Shown piece after piece: positions 6,758-9,792 of a stretch of 9,792 nucleotides of DNA. Position numbers and translations under genes: made by a program. The DNA comes from JAEUIZ01 sp046155605. Lineage in GTDB: Bacteria > Planctomycetota > Phycisphaerae > Phycisphaerales > UBA1924. The stretch spans positions 1-9,792 of the forward strand of contig JBJXFQ010000051.1 of the NCBI GenBank assembly GCA_046155605.1. The letters are read 5' to 3'. A model generated the notes under the pieces. The model had not been told where the DNA came from. It did no database searches and saw only the letters and a program-made list of their open reading frames with translations. Every line of letters begins with the position of its first letter. The first letter of the stretch is position 1.

Positions 6758-8038
6758 ATGCTGGTGGCCATACGCAGCGAAAAGCCCGTGGTGATCGTCG
6801 GCGCAGGCCTTGCCGGCTTGGCATGTGCGCGTCGACTCCGCCGCGAAGGCGTGCCGATCCTCGTGCTGGAGGCTTCCGACGGCTTGGGTGGCCGGGTCCG
6901 GACTGACCGGGTGGAGGCGGAGGGCGGCGCGTACCTGATTGACCGGGGATTCCAGGTCTACCTGACCGCATATCCAGAAGGGCGACGCGTTTTGCGGATT
7001 CCCGCGCTTGAGCTTCGATCCTTCGTTCCTGGCGCGATGGTCCGATTCGAGGGGCGATTCTGGCGTATCGCGGACCCGCTTCGGACGCCTCTGGCTCTGC
7101 TCGGAATGCTTCGATCACCTCTGATGACCGCACGGGATGCTCCCGCGCTCGCTCTTCTCGACGCATCGCTGCGGCTTTCAAGCGAGGCACGCTGCTGGAA
7201 CACCCGGGAGCAGACCACCGAAGAGTTCCTGCGCGGTTGCGGCATCAGCGTTCGTGCCATCGAACGCATTTTCCGGCCGTTCTTTGGCGGGGTGTTCCTG
7301 GACCGGTCGCTCAAGACATCGGCTCGCAAGTTTCGAGCGACGTATCGCATGTTCGCCAGAGGTCGAGCCGCGCTCCCCGCCGCGGGGATGCAGGCCATCC
7401 CGGGGCAGCTCGCCTGCACTCTCGATCCGTCGGCTCTTCGAACCGGGCAAGTTGTCTCCAGCATCAGTCCTGGCGAGGTGACGCTGGCGTCAGGGGACAT
7501 CGTCGGCGCTTCGGCGATCGTCGTTGCCGCCGACGGCGGAGCTGCGGCAAAGCTCCTGCCAGGTGTGCTGTCGCCTGGCTGGAAGGCGACGGCAACGCTC
7601 AGCTTCGCTGCCGAGACGGCCCCGTCGCGCGAGCCGATTCTCTACCTCGATGGCGATGGGTCCGGGCCAGCCAACCACGTCGCAGTGATCTCGAATGTCC
7701 AACCACAATACGCTCCCCCGGGGCGCTCTCTGATTTCCGCCTCGGTTGTCGCGCCGCATGATGGTTCGCCGAATGACCCGACGCTCGAACAACGAGTGCG
7801 ATCGCAACTCCGTGAGTGGTTCGGCGTAAGCGTGGACGACTGGCGTCACGTCAGAACAGACTTCATTGAACACGCGCTGCCAAGCGAGGATGCCCCGGCA
7901 TTGGCGATGCCGCGTCGATCCGTCACGACGAAAGCCGACCGCGTGTTCGTAGCCGGTGACCATGTCGACAACGCCTCGATCAACGGTGCTCTGGAGTCTG
8001 GACGCCGCGCGGCGGAGGCGGTGCTCTCATGTCGGTAG
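6758..8038 (+). CDS. FAD-dependent oxidoreductase, protoporphyrinogen oxidase / carotenoid desaturase-like
   Basis: This 426-residue protein has the amine-oxidase (GR2) FAD fold. VVIVGAGLAGLACARRL (11-27) is the dinucleotide motif, with the ribose-binding glutamate in LVLEASDGLGGRVRTD (36-50, ending in the GGRVRTD signature). The substrate-side GFQVYLTAYPEGRRVL (64-79) and the C-terminal FAD motif VFVAGDHVDNASINGALESG (394-413) are also present. DRGFQVxLTAYPE is typical of the bacterial and plant group annotated as NAD(P)/FAD-dependent oxidoreductases related to phytoene desaturase and HemG/HemY. The substrate cannot be read from sequence: a carotenoid, porphyrin or amine is possible. No signal peptide is seen. 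The gene lies 53 bases after the FrdA-like gene and 109 bases before the renalase-like gene, suggesting one transcript. The ribosome site before the ATG is weak. Confidence 0.85.
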   Translation: MLVAIRSEKPVVIVGAGLAGLACARRLRREGVPILVLEASDGLGGRVRTDRVEAEGGAYLIDRGFQVYLTAYPEGRRVLRIPALELRSFVPGAMVRFEGRFWRIADPLRTPLALLGMLRSPLMTARDAPALALLDASLRLSSEARCWNTREQTTEEFLRGCGISVRAIERIFRPFFGGVFLDRSLKTSARKFRATYRMFARGRAALPAAGMQAIPGQLACTLDPSALRTGQVVSSISPGEVTLASGDIVGASAIVVAADGGAAAKLLPGVLSPGWKATATLSFAAETAPSREPILYLDGDGSGPANHVAVISNVQPQYAPPGRSLISASVVAPHDGSPNDPTLEQRVRSQLREWFGVSVDDWRHVRTDFIEHALPSEDAPALAMPRRSVTTKADRVFVAGDHVDNASINGALESGRRAAEAVLSCR

Positions 8039-8061
8039 GTGGTCCCACATCCTCTCGCCCT

Positions 8062-8073
8062 GCCCGGGGAAGA
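8062..8073 (+). repeat. GCCCGGGGAAGA element (copy 2)
   Basis: This is an exact copy of the 12-base string at 6716-6727, here in the 109-base gap between the FAD oxidoreductase stop and the renalase-like start. The flanks differ, and the hairpin of copy 1 is reduced to three pairs. It may be a shared regulatory or processing site, or chance. Confidence 0.35.
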
Positions 8074-8137
8074 GCGGCCATCATGCCCGCCCACCTCACG
8101 AGCACCCCGCTCGGATGGACCTGCACCAGTACACTGC

Positions 8138-8150
8138 GGAGGTGAACGTG
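8138..8150 (+). promoter_or_regulatory. Ribosome binding site that selects a GTG start
   Basis: GGAGG at 8138-8142 lies five bases before GTG 8148-8150. This is the best ribosome site in the plus-strand block and favours GTG over the in-frame ATG at 8115 and over the far upstream ATG at 7956, which would overlap the preceding gene by 83 bases. Confidence 0.6.
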
Positions 8151-9206
8151 ACCTGGTCGCCAGACAATCTGCGCGTCTCGGTGGTAGGGGGTGGAATCGC
8201 GGGCTTGGCCGCCGCCCGGACGCTGACGGATCAGAACGCCAAGGTCGTGGTCTTTGACAAGGGCCGCGGACCGGGCGGTCGCATGAGTACCCGCCGTCAG
8301 GACGACCTGTGGTTCGACCACGGCGCTCAGTACTTCACGACGAAGGACGAGCGGTTTGAGCGGCTCGTTGAGAGCTGGGTGCACGATGGCGTCGCCGGTC
8401 GATGGCGTGGCCGGATTGGGCAGATGAACTCCGTTGGCACTATCACCGAAAGGTCGGATGATCGGGTGCGATACATCGGCATCCCTGGAATGAACGCGGT
8501 GGTGCGTCACCTTGTCGAAACACTTGGGGGCCGCGGTGAGATGCGACTCGGTGTACGGGTCGTCGCGGCTCACTTCGCCGAAGGCCGCTGGTCCCTCAAG
8601 GACCACAAGAACACGGACCTTGGCATGTTCGACGCGCTGATCGTGGCGCTGCCAGCACCCCAAGCCGCGGACTTGTTGATCGATTCTCCGAGTCTTCGTG
8701 ATCATGCGCTCTCGGTCAGGATGCGGCCGTGCTGGTCAGCGATGGTGTCGTTCAACGCGCGCGTGCCAATCGATTTCGACGGCGTCTTTGTCAACCTGGA
8801 AAGCTCGTACGACAGTGCTCCACTTTCGTGGGTCGCACGGGACTCATCAAAGCCCCAAAGGCCTCCGCGTGAGACCTGGGTGTTGCACGCGTCGCCCGGC
8901 TGGAGCGAGGCGAACATCGAGCGGGACAAGGGTGAAGTTGCCCACCAGTTGCTCAGAGCCTTCTTCGAAGCACTTGGCGTCCCGGCAGTCCCGACCAATA
9001 CGCTCGAAACGCATCGGTGGAGATTCGCCAACACGGACCACCGAACCACCGAGGGATGTCTCGTTGATCGCGAGCGTCTTGTCGCCGCGTGCGGGGATTG
9101 GGCACATGGCGGCCGTGTTGAGGGGGCGTATTTGAGCGGTGTTGCGGCAGCACGAAGCGTGCTCGGCGAGGTGGTTCGACGTGCTCGCGAACGACCACGG
9201 TCATGA
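8148..9206 (+). CDS. Bacterial renalase-like FAD-dependent oxidoreductase
   Basis: From the GTG start the product is 352 residues, close to the usual 330-350 of bacterial renalase-like proteins. RVSVVGGGIAGLAAARTL (9-26) is the N-terminal FAD motif. VVFDKGRGPGGRMSTRR (34-50) and DDLWFDHGAQYFTTKDERF (52-70) are the renalase signature blocks. Near the C-terminus ACGDWAHGGRVEGAYLSGVA holds the closing FAD motif. Characterised bacterial renalases oxidise dihydro isomers of beta-NAD(P)H (2- and 6-DHNAD), clearing faulty reduced nicotinamides that inhibit dehydrogenases; that role here is by family. The protein should be soluble: no signal peptide is seen after the chosen start. It ends 47 bases from the convergent BLUF gene, with no clear terminator hairpin between. 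Confidence 0.85.
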   Translation: MTWSPDNLRVSVVGGGIAGLAAARTLTDQNAKVVVFDKGRGPGGRMSTRRQDDLWFDHGAQYFTTKDERFERLVESWVHDGVAGRWRGRIGQMNSVGTITERSDDRVRYIGIPGMNAVVRHLVETLGGRGEMRLGVRVVAAHFAEGRWSLKDHKNTDLGMFDALIVALPAPQAADLLIDSPSLRDHALSVRMRPCWSAMVSFNARVPIDFDGVFVNLESSYDSAPLSWVARDSSKPQRPPRETWVLHASPGWSEANIERDKGEVAHQLLRAFFEALGVPAVPTNTLETHRWRFANTDHRTTEGCLVDRERLVAACGDWAHGGRVEGAYLSGVAAARSVLGEVVRRARERPRS

Positions 9207-9253
9207 AGAGTGATGCGATGTCAAGGATGCGCTGCTCCCGCGAGTAAGCATAC

Positions 9254-9676
9254 TTAGCCCACGATTGACGCCGAGCTTGCCAGTTCCTCCAGCAGCTTGA
9301 GCGCGACGGTGCCGGACATTCCGAACGGGTCGAGCCGCGGCTTCTCGGAGTACTTCAGCACGACCGCTGTGTTGACCTTGTCGAGGTCGACACGACCCAT
9401 CCGCCAACTCGAGAACCTGCGTTCTGAGATCTCCGAGTACTCGAGGAGGGTCACATCGATGTGCCGGTTGTCGTGGAGCACTTTGCTGTAGAGCTGGTTC
9501 ACCTCATCGCGTCCGCCCTCAAGCACCTGGATGAACACCCCCCCGTGGCAGACGCACAGCACGCCGGTCACTCCCGTCTCCGGGTTGTTCTTGCGGGATT
9601 GGGACAGGATGCTCGCGATCGTCTCGTTGGTGATCGGGTCCCGAGCTCTGCTCGCGTATAGGAGACGTACCAGCAT
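9254..9676 (-). CDS. Short BLUF-domain blue-light sensor protein
   Basis: This 140-residue protein is a BLUF (blue light using FAD) domain plus a short helical tail, the size of stand-alone BLUF proteins such as Slr1694/PixD and BlrB. MLVRLLYASRA contains the photoactive tyrosine (Tyr7). NNPETGVTGVL has Asn31 for flavin binding, and GVFIQVLEGG has Gln50, the residue that switches hydrogen bonds on illumination. SERRFSSWRMG supplies the Trp91/Met93 pair of the light-sensitive strand. The core dyad is intact, so it should be photoactive. There is no EAL, GGDEF or other output domain, so signalling is presumably through a partner protein. I start at ATG 9676 because AGAGGA lies six bases upstream; an ATG at 9691 would overlap that site and the folE stop. 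It lies 11 bases after folE. Confidence 0.92.
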   Translation of the reverse strand: MLVRLLYASRARDPITNETIASILSQSRKNNPETGVTGVLCVCHGGVFIQVLEGGRDEVNQLYSKVLHDNRHIDVTLLEYSEISERRFSSWRMGRVDLDKVNTAVVLKYSEKPRLDPFGMSGTVALKLLEELASSASIVG

Positions 9677-9679
9677 GGT

Positions 9680-9688
9680 GATTCCTCT
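9680..9688 (-). promoter_or_regulatory. Ribosome binding site of the BLUF gene, abutting the folE stop
   Basis: On the minus strand the folE TGA (9690-9688) is followed directly by GAGGA and then ATCACC and the ATG at 9676. The site begins within the folE stop codon, so BLUF translation is likely coupled to folE. Confidence 0.6.
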
Positions 9689-9792
9689 CAAGATTGGCCG
9701 CTGTCGTGCAGGAGCGACAGGAACTCGCGCCGAAGGTCGGGGTTCTTCAGAAAACTGCCGCGCATGACGCTGTTGACCATCTTCGAGTCCAT
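9688..9792 (-). CDS. folE: GTP cyclohydrolase I, C-terminal end (partial)
   Basis: Only the last 34 codons are in the window; the gene continues past the right edge. The tail SKMVNSVMRGSFLKNPDLRR followed by EFLSLLHDSG matches the conserved C-terminus of FolE (MVTSxxRGxFxxDPxxRxEFLxLI), the strand-helix end of the tunnel-fold subunit. FolE converts GTP to dihydroneopterin triphosphate, the first step of tetrahydrofolate (and biopterin) synthesis. The zinc and active-site residues lie outside the window. The first codon here happens to be ATG but is surely internal. The downstream BLUF gene is 11 bases away, so the two form an operon. In light-responsive clusters an extra folE copy is thought to supply the folate antenna of photolyase; that use here is inference. 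Confidence 0.82.
   Translation of the reverse strand: MDSKMVNSVMRGSFLKNPDLRREFLSLLHDSGQS

Noticed and set aside
6240..7190. Minus-strand frame of 316 codons across the FrdA-like C-terminus and the next gene
   Set aside because: It spans two well-supported plus-strand genes and gives an arginine-rich, low-complexity product with no motif; it is a shadow frame.
7956..8147. N-terminal extension of the renalase-like protein from ATG 7956 or ATG 8115
   Set aside because: The extension from 7956 overlaps the previous gene by 83 bases and has no homology character. GTG 8148 has a well-spaced GGAGG and puts the FAD motif at residue 14.
9207..9253. Possible bidirectional terminator between the convergent renalase-like and BLUF genes
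   Set aside because: No stem longer than about four pairs and no T-tract on either strand.
1..9792. tRNA, rRNA, CRISPR array, riboswitch or origin
   Set aside because: No cloverleaf, rRNA core string, spaced direct repeats or recognisable riboswitch core was seen on either strand by eye.

Overview
The window is GC-rich bacterial DNA with densely packed genes. The covalent-flavin-type fumarate reductase, BLUF protein, renalase-like enzyme and DoxX-like membrane protein fit an aerobic or facultative Gram-negative-type bacterium. Few starts carry a strong Shine-Dalgarno sequence, but clear ones precede the genes starting at 3903, 8148 and 9676. The sequence alone does not give a species; a planctomycete or similar high-GC environmental lineage is only a guess.

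Layout. (1) Positions 1-761 are an eroded left flank. A minus-strand reading frame runs off the left edge and carries an IS3-family transposase (OrfB) segment joined to an unrelated N-terminal stretch. Next come a short perfect hairpin and scraps of what may be a broken gene. (2) Positions 762-4804 hold a minus-strand block: a DoxX/DUF417-like membrane protein, three small proteins of unknown function, and an 884-residue protein that joins an NAD(P)-binding SDR domain and a DUF2867-type domain to a polytopic membrane region. The last three genes are chained by 4-base stop/start overlaps (ATGA, then TTGA), which also fixes a TTG start for the large gene. (3) Positions 4805-4958 are a divergent intergenic region. 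(4) Positions 4959-9206 hold three plus-strand flavoenzymes in a row: a FrdA/SdhA-type flavoprotein without visible partner subunits, a desaturase/protoporphyrinogen-oxidase-like FAD oxidoreductase, and a bacterial renalase-like oxidoreductase. (5) Positions 9254-9792 hold a minus-strand pair converging on them: the C-terminal end of GTP cyclohydrolase I (folE), followed 11 bases later by a short BLUF blue-light sensor protein.

How they may work together. A FAD-based blue-light sensor (BLUF) co-transcribed with folE, next to a renalase-like enzyme, an amine-oxidase-fold FAD enzyme, an SDR/DUF2867 protein and a DoxX-like protein, resembles the light- and photo-oxidative-stress gene neighbourhoods in which bacteria keep photolyase and its accessory genes. 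No photolyase, LitR-type regulator or carotenoid synthase lies in the window, so this is an inference to be tested in the flanks. The most unusual items are the SDR-DUF2867-membrane fusion with its coupled small proteins of unknown function, and the unpartnered FrdA-like flavoprotein.
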